A stretch of DNA of 64,000 bases, taken from positions 1,133,524 through 1,197,523 of the forward strand of contig OZ038324.1 in NCBI GenBank assembly GCA_964035795.1. Direction: 5' to 3'. The notes under the pieces are model-generated. The model was not told the origin of the DNA. It saw only the letters and a program-made list of their open reading frames with translations, and did no database searches. This stretch comes from Pterobdella sp. o SKG-2022. Its lineage: Eukaryota > Annelida > Clitellata > Hirudinida > Piscicolidae. This document shows positions 1 to 45,303 of this stretch, one piece after another (the first letter of the stretch is position 1; each line of letters opens with the position of its first letter). The translations under genes were made by a program, and so were the position numbers.

Positions 1-1769
1 ATGCTCAACACGACGTGCAAATTTCTGAGGTTTGTTCCTCTGTGGCTATGTTGTTGTATTGATAAATTGTTGTGGTGCTATTTAGCACGAAGACATTAAT
101 TAAAGCTTTTTATTAACATTTGTCATCATACAAAAGAGATGATTTGAAAGTTTAAAGAAATGTATTGCATTTATGCACGTTGAGTGGTTATCAAATAAGA
201 TAGATCCCTCTGGAAAGTACAGTTTCAAATAGTCTGTCTCCTATTTTAAAAATGAATAAAAAATAAATTCAGCATGAGTATAAATAAAATTTATTAATAC
301 TTAAGAATTTAATCAATAATTTCTAATTAAATTCTACTTTTAAGTATAAAATACTGAGTAGAAGAGAGATTTTATTGGTGACATATGGCCAGGTTGAAAG
401 CAATTAGAGAGTTACAAGGCTTAAATGAAAGCTGTTGAAAAGTCAACATATAACTCCTCTTTGGTCCTTTGTCGCTCTTAGCATAGTTTAACGTTGAAAT
501 TTAATGGAAATCTTTGTAATTTAACTTGAGAAATTTGAAAACTTTTCTTTCAAGCTTCTTTATTAATTTTTCATTTATTTTTTAAAATTTTATTGAGTTT
601 TTCCAAAAAATTATTTTTATTTTTAGTGCATAAAAAATCAAAAATTAATATTTTTATGATGGATATAAAAAATTTGGCAAAATTTTTTTTTATTGTGTTT
701 CAAATGGATTTAAAATCAGTCAAATTGCCTGAGAAAGTAGCAAATGTGTGAATAGGAATCACCCGGTCGACTCAGTCGTTCCCATGCAGTTTGCTTTCAA
801 CGTTATTAGGATCTATTTTTTAACATCAATTAAAAATTAATCCGTTTTCCTTAATTGTTTCAATTCATAATTTATTAGATTTTTATATTTTTTTGAAATG
901 TCGAGGGAAATATTAAGGATTAAAAGGCAAGTTGTCAAGGGTTGTTGAGGATACATCTAGAAGTTGAGAGGAAAATTAACATTGAATTTATTTAAATAAA
1001 TTTCTTTAAAATATCTCCATAATATGAAGTTGGAAAGCATTTAATTGAAATTAAAGTGAGCGAAAAAAAGATTTGAAGGCATGAGCAATAAAATGCTCAA
1101 AAGCCTTTGAAAGAGAGTGAGATAGTGTGAATGAAATAAAAGAATGGAAATTGAAATGTTCATGAGAAAGTTAGTCTAGAAAACAATGGCAACAGTCACC
1201 CGCAGTCAAGCCATTTATTTTGTTGTGTTGTGATTTGCTTATATAGTCACTCATAAGTTTCAATCGCTTTTCTCTTATTCTGATTATTGTCTTTTTGACC
1301 CTTATTTGTTTCTTTTGATTTTTTCTCACATTAGAGTCTTTTCAAACTCTTATAATTTTCCAAGCACAAATCGCTCACATTTCATGCCTAATCAATTATG
1401 TGGATCATAACAAAAATGTATGCTGCTTAACATAGAGATGATGTTTAAAAATATCTCAATATCGATTACACATTTCTCTTCTTATTGCTGACACAAGTGA
1501 CCTATCATGCCTCTCATATGCGCCCATTTAATTTTTATCTCTGCCATTTCACACTCTCCGCTGTTTTATTCAATTTATGACTTCGAGTTTTCAGACTGGG
1601 GTTGTGGTTGTTATTGTTGTTTTTTTGTAGTTATAGTTGTTGTAGTTGCAACTTTTTTGCGCACATCTGCAACTGAATTTGTATTTCATTGACACGAGGA
1701 ACAAAAGTAATTAAAAACCACTCAAATAAACATGCAATATTGAAACAAACCTCGACATGAAGGCAGCAG
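1..1769. other. AT-rich sequence with no recognisable gene
   Basis: I see no exon, RNA gene or repeat family I can name here. The only open frame of any length (about 1507-1692) is short, Val/Phe-rich and has no family resemblance. The segment lies upstream of the first recognisable nuclear receptor exon, so it probably holds the promoter, 5' UTR or an intron of that gene, but no promoter element can be assigned. Confidence 0.5.
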
Positions 1770-5551
<3,782 letters not shown>

Positions 5552-6277
5552 ACGACATTATTACAATTAACGTTACTAAAAATCGTGAAAATTTATTTTA
5601 AACCAATGAAACCATGATTCACAAACTTTTGTAAAAATTTGTCCATAACAAACCAAACTTTCCATACAATGATGAAAATAAAAAGATAGAAAATAAAAAA
5701 TTGATTGATTAAAAGTTAATTTCGAAACAAATACACAGACAAGGTCTACTATCTATGAAAAAATTTTAAAACATATGACTCATCTTAATAAATGTTCAAA
5801 ACCAAAAGTGTACTGATTTGAAAGCAAAAAAAACGCTAAAAATTCAAAGCATGCAGACTGCAGTAAATATTTAATACTTATGCAACCAAAAATGACTTGG
5901 CTCACTAACAAATTGAAAATCTGAACTGAACTGTTATGTTTCAAAAATCCGCAAACCAAAAAATAAATAAACTTCACAAAACATTCGATGGGGGAACTTG
6001 GTTGGTGTGATTTTCAAAGTTAACTCGTCTTTTTTTGGATAATTTCTTATAAAAAGTACAAAATATATGGATGAGTTCTGTGCATAAATAGTTACAATTG
6101 AGCTTACATACTGACTTTAAGGCATAGGATCGCTTAATATGTTGGTCACAAAACAATGCAAAACACTGACACAAAGCAACACTGAGACACCAGTGCTCAC
6201 AACTCAAAATAATTTCTAATCAAAAAAATACACTTCACACGAAATTTTAAACTCAAAAACCAAAAAGCATCAAATCA
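5552..6277. other. Convergent intergenic region between receptor and navigator genes
   Basis: This AT-rich stretch separates the receptor stop codon (plus strand) from the navigator stop codon (minus strand, TAG at 6278-6280). It should hold both 3' UTRs. No third gene or named repeat is visible. The open frames here (5780-5977, 5974-6207 minus) are short and match no family. Confidence 0.5.
5677..5682 (+). promoter_or_regulatory. Candidate poly(A) signal AATAAA of the nuclear receptor gene
   Basis: An AATAAA hexamer lies 126 bases after the receptor stop codon in an AT-rich stretch, a reasonable 3' UTR length. In such AT-rich DNA a chance match is possible. A reverse-strand AATAAA near 5606 could serve the convergent navigator gene. 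Confidence 0.3.
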
Positions 6278-30464
<24,187 letters not shown>

Positions 30465-30468
30465 CTGT

Positions 30469-30490
30469 GTGTGTGTGTGTGTGTGTGTTT
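30469..30490. repeat. Short (GT)n run at the navigator CH exon acceptor
   Basis: Ten to eleven GT units on the plus strand, which is (CA)n directly before the CAG|ATC acceptor on the coding strand at 30464. Confidence 0.95.
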
Positions 30491-33400
30491 ATGCGTGAGT
30501 GTGTGTTCCTTTGTGGGTGTTTTTTTTTTCGTGCGAGATTCTTCCATTTTAGTCATTATTTTTTTTTTCTCTTTGTTTATTTTTGTGTATGCGAATACAC
30601 ACACAGGTACAAATTGTTTATGTGTTGGTAGGCACAACACACACAACTTATGTTCCATCTTTGAAGGATCTTTCGTGTGTTTTTCTGATTTTATTTCTCT
30701 TTTTTTGAATATTTATTTTTGTTTTATGCTTTTTATTTCAGTTTTTTCAAACTAATTGCCATAAAATTTCTTTGTTCTAATGAAATCTTTGCATTTTGTA
30801 GTTGCAAACATAATGAAGCAAATAGTTATCTTGAACCTTATACTTATATACTTTTCTTCCTTCAAACTTAAATTTCTCGTCAGTAAACTCTGGAGACCAG
30901 TTCAAATTGTAAAATATGTCTTTGTGTGTGTGAGTGTGTGTGTTTATATGTGCAAATTTGTGTATGTTTTTTAATTCTGTTTTTGTGTGAGTTTGTGTGC
31001 AAATACTATAAATTTTGAGAGTGTGCTCCAAATTTTTGTCATTTTCTTTTTTTACTTCTGCTCAAATATATCCTCATTGCAGTGTTTAAAGCTAACTCAA
31101 ATGACACTCAGTGAGGACTCACACCAGTTTAGGTTTGAACTTGTCACAATGATGGGTGTTATCTCTGCACCACACTCCACCTCCACGTCTCACCACACCT
31201 CCCCACCAGATCCTCACGCCCTCACATTACACCACATCACACCCTCACACCTCCACATTACACCACACCTCATTCTCACATCTAAACACCATACGTCCAA
31301 ACCCCCCCCTTTTCCCCCCCTATCACACCTCCACACCACATCCTCACACGTCACTCAAACTCTTTCTTGCCTCTACCACCACTCTCCCAACAGACCTCCA
31401 TCCATGCCAATCCTTCATCACAACCATATTGTTGCACCAAACAGAAGCTTTTTTACCCAAACAGGAAGTGATTATTGTAATCAAAAGATCATAAATATTG
31501 TTGTCATGGCAACTTATTACTGCATGGATAATGGAGAAAAAAAAGCATGAAACGAAGTAATAAACAATTTCTTTTTGCTCTGAGCGATGAAAAGTGCTTT
31601 CATCTTTAAAAGTGAATCTAATTGCAAATTAAACATTTTTAATGGCTAGTGAAGAATAAGGGAATTTTTGAAAATTTAATTGAGAGAAATTAATTGAAAT
31701 GATTTTTGATTTGATATTATCAGGGTTGTGTTTGGGCAGTGGGTCACTGACCACCGTGCCATGAAAGGCAGTTTGTGCACAGTCAAATAACATTTATTTA
31801 TTTTGATGAGGTCTCAAACATTCAGTTTAAAATTAGCTTTTTCTTTTTCCATCATTATCATAATTTTCATTATTAATTGTAACTATAACAGCTGATCACT
31901 GCTTCCAAATGCTCTCTCATCACACTCTCCAAAACACTTCTCAAGATAGTTGCTTCCATATTTGAAGTTCCAGTTATCAGATGAGAAGAGTCGCTCATGA
32001 TGTCTCTGTTGCTTCCATGACACATGTTTCCGTGCCATGATGTCATGATGCCATGTCATGGATAAGTGAAGTGGCTTTGCTCCAACACAGACTTTTTCAT
32101 TGTTGTCCACACAGAAGATTTGTATGACAAAACTGATTTAACTGTGCCTCGCAACAAACAAGATAAATTCTACTTATGTTTTTGTAGAAATAGCGTCATT
32201 TGAATCTCAACATTGTGGAATGTTTTATAAACTGGAGAGGATGATAGTTCCAGTCTTTCAAAATATTATTTTCTCATAACAGACGCACGTACAAAAGCAA
32301 GGGTTTCTAACTAAATGGCATGACGCCACTCCTTTCCAACTTCAAACTCTATAATACTTGTTGCGAATTTGCGTTATTTGAATTTATTTGATGACAGAAA
32401 AAACTTTGATATTTTTAACTTGTTTTCAAATCAATTACTACAAAACTCTTCAAGCGGCTTGCGTGTATGATGCCGTAAACAAGCCCGATATAATCTTGCA
32501 ATCGATTCTGGAGTTTATTTATAACAACAAATATATATTACCAAACAAACATTTGATTTTTATATTATTTATTCAACTAATGCAGCAAAATACCTATCAA
32601 AGAAGATCAAAAGGGGTTACAAAAAAATACAAGTTTTGAAAGGGTTGCTTGTGTTGGGGCTGTTTGTAGGCAACAAAAAATGTGAAACCTTTGAAAGTCG
32701 TCAAATGTTCCAAATTGAAAAAAATTTTTTCAAGTTTCAAAAATGCACAAAAAAAGAAAGAAGGTGAGGCGCAGAGCTGCACCAAAAAGATGCTTTTAAG
32801 AACTTCCGCAGCCCCATGATATATGGGTGTGATGCGCATGTTATGATGCCTCATTCCCTTCTTTCGAAAAAATACTTTTGTGAAGTTATGATGCAAAAAT
32901 TGAATGAAGTGGAAAAAAAAATAAAATAGTTAAATGAAAGAAAAGAACAAGGGAAAAAGGGGCGCAAAAGAAATGGAAGCAGAAGCAAGTGGTGACATTG
33001 TTTTTAGATGGCAACGACAAACTCGTGGCACCAAAATGAAACCAACTTCAATTGAAGTTATAAATGATGATGAGACCTATAATCCCTGCAGAAGTCACAA
33101 CTTCGTATATGTAAGCCCTTACGACTCAAGCTGATGAAGTGATTGAACAAAATGAAATTGTAAAAGCTTCAGATTCATCCTTGCAACAGTGCCTCAAAAT
33201 ATGTAAAGAAACAACGTCTAAACTTAGAAACACTTGGTTGCTGGCTTTTCAAAAATTTTGAAGAGAAAGTTTTTTGATCCTGAAGGCATAAGCACTCGTG
33301 AGGTGTGAGCTGGGTGTGGTACATGTCTGTATTATCAGTGCTGTTGTGCTGCGGTGGTTTGTTTAGTCATGGCATATTTGGGTGGCATGAGGAGCAGTGT

Positions 33401-33700
33401 AGAATTGAAAAAAAACAAAAATAAAAAAAATGGTTGAGAAGCTGAGTAGAGCAGTGTAGAGCTAGATAATGGTGAGGAAGCACACCTCGATAAAAAGAAC
33501 TTCGAAGGTCTCAGCGAGGAGATATAAGAGTCTGCTTGAGAAATAATGGTGCTTGCAGCATAAATAATTCAATCTGGGCCATAATTAGAGTCATTAGTTT
33601 GCATATTGTTGTGTGGCAGACTACATAGGCACCAATCGATAGTTCCAAAAAGAATTAGGGCGCCAATGGGTGCTGTGAGGCATTAGGAATCTCCACACTC
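30491..33700. other. No recognisable gene; AT-rich with CACC-type low complexity
   Basis: The region upstream of the first navigator exon I can place. It holds a TCACACC/CCACATC-rich patch at 31160-31400 and AT-rich sequence. Short frames at 31883-32110 (minus) and 32934-33134 (plus) have no recognisable motif. The navigator 5' exon and promoter may lie here but I cannot identify them. Confidence 0.45.
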
Positions 33701-34123
<423 letters not shown>

Positions 34124-34844
34124 TGTGTTTTTTGTGTAAAGCTGCTTAGAAACCTCTTATGTTTCATACAACATGCATACCATTCTGATAAAATTTGAAG
34201 AATGGGAGGTGTTAAACGAAATAAAGTTGATTTTTATAAATTAATATCCGTCTTTGAAGCACAAAAGAGTTTTTGATAAATTAATCTTCACACTTGAAAC
34301 GAATATAGATGCTTATTCAATAAATCATATATATTCAACTTCCAACCTCATCTACATAGCAAAAGAAATACACTGAAGCAGTGTGGTCGTGTGGAGCACA
34401 TGCAAAAATGCAGAACCAATATTCATGCAAATCCTTATCACATCTTCTTCAATTTAATTATTTCACCAGCTAGATGGGCGTTTGATTTCAATTTTAAGCT
34501 GATCATTTCAATATATCTTTGTGATTGAGACGGGTTAAGTTGTAGAGGAAATGGAAGTTAGGGTAGTGAACTGATAAGTCATATTATATGCAATATAAAC
34601 TATTTTTAAGATGATGTTGCAGTTTTATGAACTATTTTCAAATAGATTCAAGTGTGATTTGATTAAGGTTCGGATAGCATGAACACTATATGTTTCGACA
34701 GTTGCAACATTTCTTAATAAAAAAAATTAAAAAAAATTAATATTCATAAAAATGATCAAATGTTGCCAAAAATGCAACATATGGCATTGTAGAGGATGCT
34801 GGCATAAAAACAAAGACAAGAGTGCTAGGTGGGTTTGATGGGAG

Positions 34845-35024
34845 GGAGGTGTTATGGAAGATTTGATGGGTGGGGGAGGTGTTATAGAAGATTTTGTGGG
34901 TGAAAGAGGTGTTATGGAAGATTTGGTGAGTGGGAGAGGTGTTATGGAAGATTTGGTGGGTGGGGGAGGTGTTATGGAAGATTTGGTGGGTGGGAGAGGT
35001 GTTGTCGAAAGTTTGATGAGTGGA
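34845..35024. repeat. 30-bp minisatellite, about six units
   Basis: Unit close to GAGGTGTTATGGAAGATTTG followed by GTGGGTGGGG, repeated about six times with point differences (for example TTATAGAAGATTTTG, TTGTCGAAAGTTTG). The unit is a multiple of three, so long open frames run through it on both strands (34854-35165 plus, 34727-35161 minus). I treat these as by-products. Confidence 0.85.
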
Positions 35025-35369
35025 AAAAGTTCTATAGAAAATTTCTTGAAGAAAAATGAAGTTAAGAAGAAGTCCGATCCAATAATTTGGTGCTCATTCA
35101 AATTTGAAAAAAACACGTGGAGTGCAAAAAAAACAAGAACTTTGTTTGAAGCAGCAGTCAAATGAGTACTTGTTGATGAAGGATGGTGAAGAATGGATGG
35201 TTGTGGAAAGAGAGGATGGTGAAAAATGAATGGATGGTTGGAAAGAAGAGAAGATGGTGAAGAATGAATGGATGGCTTATTGGAGAAGAGGGATGAAAGA
35301 CGAAGGTTTATATAAATGTAAAATGGTGAAGAGATGGATGAATGAATAAATAGATTGATATATGAATGT

Positions 35370-35625
35370 ATGGTTCAATAATGGTGGATGAATGGGTGCA
35401 TAATGGTGGATGAATGGATAAATGAATGAACAGATGGATGATTGAACAGATGGATGAATGAACAGATGGATGAATGAACAGATGGATGAATGAACAGATG
35501 GACGAATGAACAGATGGACGAATGAACAGATGGATGAATGAACAGATGGATGAATGAACAGATGAACGAATGAAAAGATGGATGAATGAACAGATGAATA
35601 AATGAAAGAATGAAAATAAATATTA
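35370..35625. repeat. 16-bp minisatellite GATGGATGAATGAACA
   Basis: Roughly a dozen tandem units of GATGGATGAATGAACA with small variants (GACGAATGAACA), flanked by looser GGATGAATG/GATAGATG sequence from 35165 to 35740. The Ser/Ile/Phe/His frame on the minus strand is a repeat artefact. Confidence 0.88.
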
Positions 35626-36457
35626 ATGGATAGAGAGATCAATGATGGATGGATAGATAGATGGATAGATGAATAGATGAAAAAAAAATTGAATAGATAG
35701 AGGGATGAATGGAAGGGTGGATGAATAGCGAGTCAATCCTTTCCGTTATCACTTAATCAAGTACAAAACAATCAAATACTTTGTAGAATTTCAAAGATTT
35801 AAAAAAGAAAGATCACTTTCAATGAATATTTAAATTTTTAATTATTAAGTGCTACAATAAGATGCCTGCACCATAATTAATCCAACTTCCTATATAAACA
35901 AGCTTTGATTCATCATTTATTTGCATGAGCAATCTTAATTCATGAGCTCACATCTCAACACTAACATTTGTTCTGTGGAACACACGATCTGAGAAATGCA
36001 AGGAATGTTGCACACACGTTTGCGTAGCTGCATCGAATTAAAAATCGTCCAACACCTTTTTGAGTGGTCAGTTTTTGTAATGTGGTGGGCTTTTAATGGG
36101 CCTGATGGAGGAGGAACTCAAGAAAAATGCAAATCATGAAGTGATAGCTTTTTGTCAATTCTATGGAATGTCACCTTGAATAGGTGATCAGAAGGTTGCG
36201 TGGATGTGTGGAGGCGAGATCTTTTTTTCTCAAGGGTGGAACTATTTGAAATAAACAATATATTTTAACCACAAAAAAACGGGAAATAAATATGAAAAAA
36301 GAGGTAAGTCAAAGGCATCAAATATGACATGAAAAACAAAAGGCGATCTTAGTTGACGCCATGTTTAAATGGCGAACAAGCCAACCTAGGTGTCTTATGA
36401 CAGCGTGCCCCCTCACTTCTCTGTTGGAGGCCATGTGGTTATATCGAGCAATTAATG

Positions 36458-36646
<189 letters not shown>

Positions 36647-36895
36647 TAAAACATAAGGTAAACAATAAACGTCTACACAGAAACCTACTAAAACACACAA
36701 GTGCACAAAGATATTTCAAGAAGTTCTTCAGCGCTTAATTTGGAAAAGTTCCAAATTTTTATTCTTCAAGTTCACCCTTCAACAACTTTTTAATGTTTGC
36801 TTAACGACTTCAAAACACTAACAGCTCTTCTTCCAAAATTGAAGGATTTTTATGATCAACTACATGAGAAGATCTCTTGCCTTACATCACCCTAG

Positions 36896-39404
<2,509 letters not shown>

Positions 39405-39499
39405 TTTTATCATCATCATTCTCACCACCCTCAACCCCATCCTCGCCATCATCATCTTCTCCATTTTTTTTTTACCCCAAACACCCTAGTCCTGTTGGG

Positions 39500-42425
39500 T
39501 GCTCCTCATGTTCCCATCAAGACCGTCCAGTGGTCGAGAAGCTCAGCCGCTCTCGCGGGGTCGGTCCACAGACTCTCGGGACCCAGTGTGGTATTTATTT
39601 TGGGGCGGGTGAAGAGGTGAGGGGTGTCGTGAATGTGTGTTTGGAAGAGTGGGCATGAAGGTGAGAGATGAGATGAGAATGAGATTTTGTTGAGGTATGA
39701 GAGGATGAAAGGTGATTTATTTGATCTGAGTTGGGCGAGAGTGCGGCGAGTTTGGTGGAATAGGGTGGTTTCTGATTCATGAATGGGTGGAGATTGCTTG
39801 TTGAGGATTTTGTTGAGTGGATGATATGTAGTCGTGTACTATTTTTGTGTGTATTGTTTTCATGTTGTTTTTTATTTGTGTGTGAGAGGTGGTCTGGGTG
39901 GAGGAGGAGGGTATGTTTAGGGTGTAGTTGATGTTGAATGTGGATTGTTTTTTGTATCTGGGGTAGGCTTCTTGTGTGGTGAGTGGGTGTAGGGGATGAG
40001 TGGGGTGGGAGGCTTTTTGTGTGAGTTGTAATGCGTGAAGTTTGAGATGGTTTTGGAGTGGGAGAATTTTGGTCTCTGAGTGGACACCTGCTTTGATGTT
40101 TGTGTGTTTTGATGTGTGATTGTTGTATGAGGTGTATTGTCGGCGGCCTTTTAGGTAGTTGGCCAGGAATTTGATTAGTGTTGTAGGAATGTGGGTATTG
40201 TGTATTTTGTGGATGAGTTGGTGGATGTTGACCGTGTCGAATGCTTTGGTCATGTCGAAGGCGGTGAGGATTGTTCTACGAGGAGGTTTTTTTATTGAAA
40301 CCAGTGAGTATGGTATTATTGATTTGATGTAGGGCTGTGGTGGTGGAGTGTGCGGCTCTGAAGCCGTGTTGGTGTGTTGGGAAGATTATATTAGTGGTGA
40401 TGTGTGGGAGGATGATTTTTTCTAGAGTTTTTGCTATGGGAGAGAGTAGGGCTATTAGTCTGTATGAGGAAGGAAGAAAATGGTTTTTGTTGGGTTTGGT
40501 GATGGGGATGATTTTGGAAATTTTCCATAGTTGGGGTATGGTGTTTGTGTTGATTGTGATATTGTAGAGGTTGGTTAGGTGTTTGATGGCTATTGGTCTT
40601 AGGTGTTTGAGATGTTTGATGTTGATATTGTCTGATCCTGAAGAGTTGTTATTTTTAGATTGTTTTATAGCGAGGATGGTACCTGATTCGGTGATTGTTG
40701 TTGGGGTAGATATGAGTGATTTGGTGAGTTTGTTATTCTGTGAGTGGGGTTGGAGGAGTGTTTTGTGGTTGATTTAAAATATTTATTTAGTGTGTTGGCT
40801 TTTTGTGTGTCTGTGTGGGCTGTTTTGTTGTTGTGAGTAATGGTTGTATAGGTCGGAGTGATAGGTTTTTTGGGGTTGAAAGCCATTACTGTGGACCATA
40901 GGATGTGAGATTTTTTTGTGGTCCCAGTCGGCTTTCAGGTGCTCTTCCCATTTTTGTTTTTTATGTTGTTGGTGTTAGTTGAGTGTGGGTAGTGAGGGAT
41001 CTTTGTTATTGAGGCTTCTGGTGTGGTTTCGTTTCGATATGAGTGTAGTGATGCTTTCGGGGAGTGGGGTGTGGGTGGGTTTTATTATTCCTTTAGGGAT
41101 GTTTATTCGGTCTAATGTGAGTATGGCGTTTGTGATGAGGTGGTTGGCTATGTGAGGGTCTTCGTGAAGAAGGGTGTTTTTGAGGGTGTGTTCTATGTGT
41201 TTGGTGAATTGGGGCCAGTTGGCTTTCTTGTAGTTAGTGAGAGTTCTGAGGGGTTTAGTTGTGGGTATTTTGTATTTGTTTTTGAATGTGATGCGGATGG
41301 GAAGATAGTCGGAGTTCAAGGCTTCAAGTGTTTGCCAAGTGAGGTTGGCTGATATTGTGGTGTCTGCTGTGGTGATGTCGGGGGGAGGTGAGTTGTTGAT
41401 TTGGGTTGAATGGTAGTCGGGTAGGAGTGTTTTGGTTGAGAATGATGTGGTTTGAATTGAGGATGAGTGAGGTTATGAGTTGGCCTCTGTGGTCCGTGAA
41501 AAGAGAGTGTCATGTTTGTGAGTGGGCGTTAAAGTCACCCGTGATTATGGAATTGGGAAGGCTTGTGAAGTGGATGAAAAGGTTGGTGATTGAGTTGTCT
41601 ATGTTGTTGGTGTTGGGTGGGATGTAGACGTTTGAAATGTGTAGATTGGTGTGTTTGAGATGTATTTTTGTTGTGATGAGTTCGATGTTGTTTGTGATCA
41701 GGTTTGTGGGAGTGGGGATTTGTGAGTAGGTTATGTGGTTGTTGATGTAGGTTAGCAGACCTCCACCTTTTTGGGATGAGGGCTTATCTAGTCTAATGGC
41801 TGAGAAGTTAGGGATGTTTGGGGTTTTGTGTTTGCTGTTGAGGTTGGATTCTTGTAGTGTGATGATGTGTATTTTTTTTTTGTGTATTAGGTGGGTGAGT
41901 TCAGTTGTTTTCTTGGTGATTGAGTTGATGTTGAGCTGCATTATGTTGATGTTGTTTGGTGTTGTTAAAGGGGGAGTTGGTTGGTTTTGGGTGATTGGTT
42001 TGGTTTGTTGATGTGTGTGGAGGGTTTTTTGTGTTAGATTGTGTATGTGGGGAAGAGTTTTTGGGGTAGGGATTTGATGTGTGTGACGTATGAATGAAGG
42101 TGAGTAGGATTTGAGTTTGATGTGTGAGCATTTGAGGTGAATCTAGTGAGGGGTGGTATGATTTCATTGGATGGAGGTTTGATATGAGGTGATTTTATGT
42201 GTACATATAGCACAGTACCACATGGGTCCCGGGTTGCTTTCCACGTCTCCTGCGAGAAGCAGCTGAGCCCTTTTCCACCAGAACGGGTCTTGGTGGGGGC
42301 AGGCCATAAAAAATATTGCCTGATTTGAGGTCCTTCTTTTAAAGAGAGAAAGGACTGGAGGTGTTAAGGCAAATTTGGTCCTCTTGAGGACATATCTTGA
42401 CCACGTGTAGGCCTGCCTCTCTAGA
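39500..42425 (-). mobile_element. Degraded Jockey-like LINE (non-LTR retrotransposon) with 5' 2A-like motif
   Basis: Read on the minus strand from about 42425. The 5' end has a short ORF with a 2A-like motif and a CxxC knuckle. Next comes an endonuclease region with MQLNINSI, IITLQESNL, GGGLLTYI, SNVYIPP and GDFNAHSQTWHS (41941-41500), followed by SDYLPIRITF (about 41310). Reverse transcriptase remnants include HSTTTALHQINN and FDMTKAFDTVNIHQLIHKI (40390-40140). The C-terminal region reads RRTLAQLRS ... YLNKI ... DTPHLF ... LWTDP (39750-39510). Frameshifts are frequent, and the segment that should carry the catalytic YADD/FADD box is missing between about 40090 and 39800, so the copy cannot be autonomous. 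The terminal Cys-rich cluster has lost most cysteines. Family placement (Jockey group) is by motif style only. The coding strand is strikingly A/C-rich. Confidence 0.85.
42164..42307 (-). CDS. 47-codon LINE N-terminal ORF with 2A-like sequence and CxxC
   Basis: An ATG at 42307 opens a frame beginning MACPHQDPFWWKRAQLLL, continuing into AGDVESNPGP at 42253-42224, then MWYCAICTHKI, and stopping at 42164. The block matches the 2A consensus D-V/I-E-x-N-P-G-P with a Leu-rich lead-in. In picornaviruses and some non-LTR retrotransposons this sequence causes the ribosome to release the upstream peptide between Gly and Pro. N-terminal 2A-like sequences followed by Cys-rich fingers are known in APE-type LINEs of marine invertebrates. 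The ORF is cut short, evidently by a frameshift, before the rest of the LINE protein. It is too short to be listed by length-based gene finders. Confidence 0.75.
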   Translation of the reverse strand: MACPHQDPFWWKRAQLLLAGDVESNPGPMWYCAICTHKITSYQTSIQ

Positions 42426-42428
42426 GAC

Positions 42429-42442
42429 TCATCATCATCACC

Positions 42443-42487
<45 letters not shown>
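42429..42487. repeat. (ATC)n array at the 5' border of the Jockey-like LINE
   Basis: About 20 CATCAT units with CACC interruptions immediately upstream (in element sense) of the LINE. It may be the other half of a target array that the LINE split. A GATGATGG-rich stretch on the opposite strand follows at 42600-42775. Confidence 0.9.
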
Positions 42488-44936
<2,449 letters not shown>

Positions 44937-45303
44937 CCTCAATGTGGTGCGCCAAGACAGCCAGCTTCTCCTCTTTTGCCAGCCTCTCTTCTCCTGCCTT
45001 GAACTGCATGGGCACGTAGGGAGAGTAGGCTGGAGTGGTGGGGGTGTTCAAGATAGGACTGAATAATTTGACTTTTGGAGACTTTGCTGCAAGATCGTTA
45101 CTGGTTTCAGCATTGCTACTCCTTGATGGTTGGTTTCGTTTGTGCAGAGGCTGGTAGAGGGGTTGAGAAGGTGGGGGAGGAGGCTTTTTTGTTTTGAGAG
45201 ATTTTTGGGGCAATGTTTGCCTGACTTTCAACTCTGGAGGTTCAAATGAAGAGGGTGGTTGTTTTATTTTTTTGTTTGGTTGTGGAGGGAGCTTTGAAGA
45301 CAT
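44937..45303 (-). CDS. Proline/lysine-rich coding exon of unknown gene, probable first exon
   Basis: An ATG at 45303 opens MSSKLPPQPNKKIKQPP, then a Pro-rich run, SPILNTPTTPAYSPYVPMQF and a charged amphipathic end (GEERLAKEEKLAVLAHHIE) up to a good donor, GAG|GTGAGG, after 44937 in phase 0. The composition (Pro, Lys, Ser, with a helical end) looks like a real disordered N-terminus. I do not recognise the family. One possibility is the missing 5' exon of the navigator gene, whose first placed exon (30464) starts in phase 0. That would need a 14.5-kb intron holding the LINE and the giant ATC array. It could equally be an unrelated gene. Confidence 0.45.

Noticed and set aside
34727..35165. Overlapping sense and antisense frames (144 and 103 codons)
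   Set aside because: They are produced by a 30-bp minisatellite whose unit is a multiple of three.
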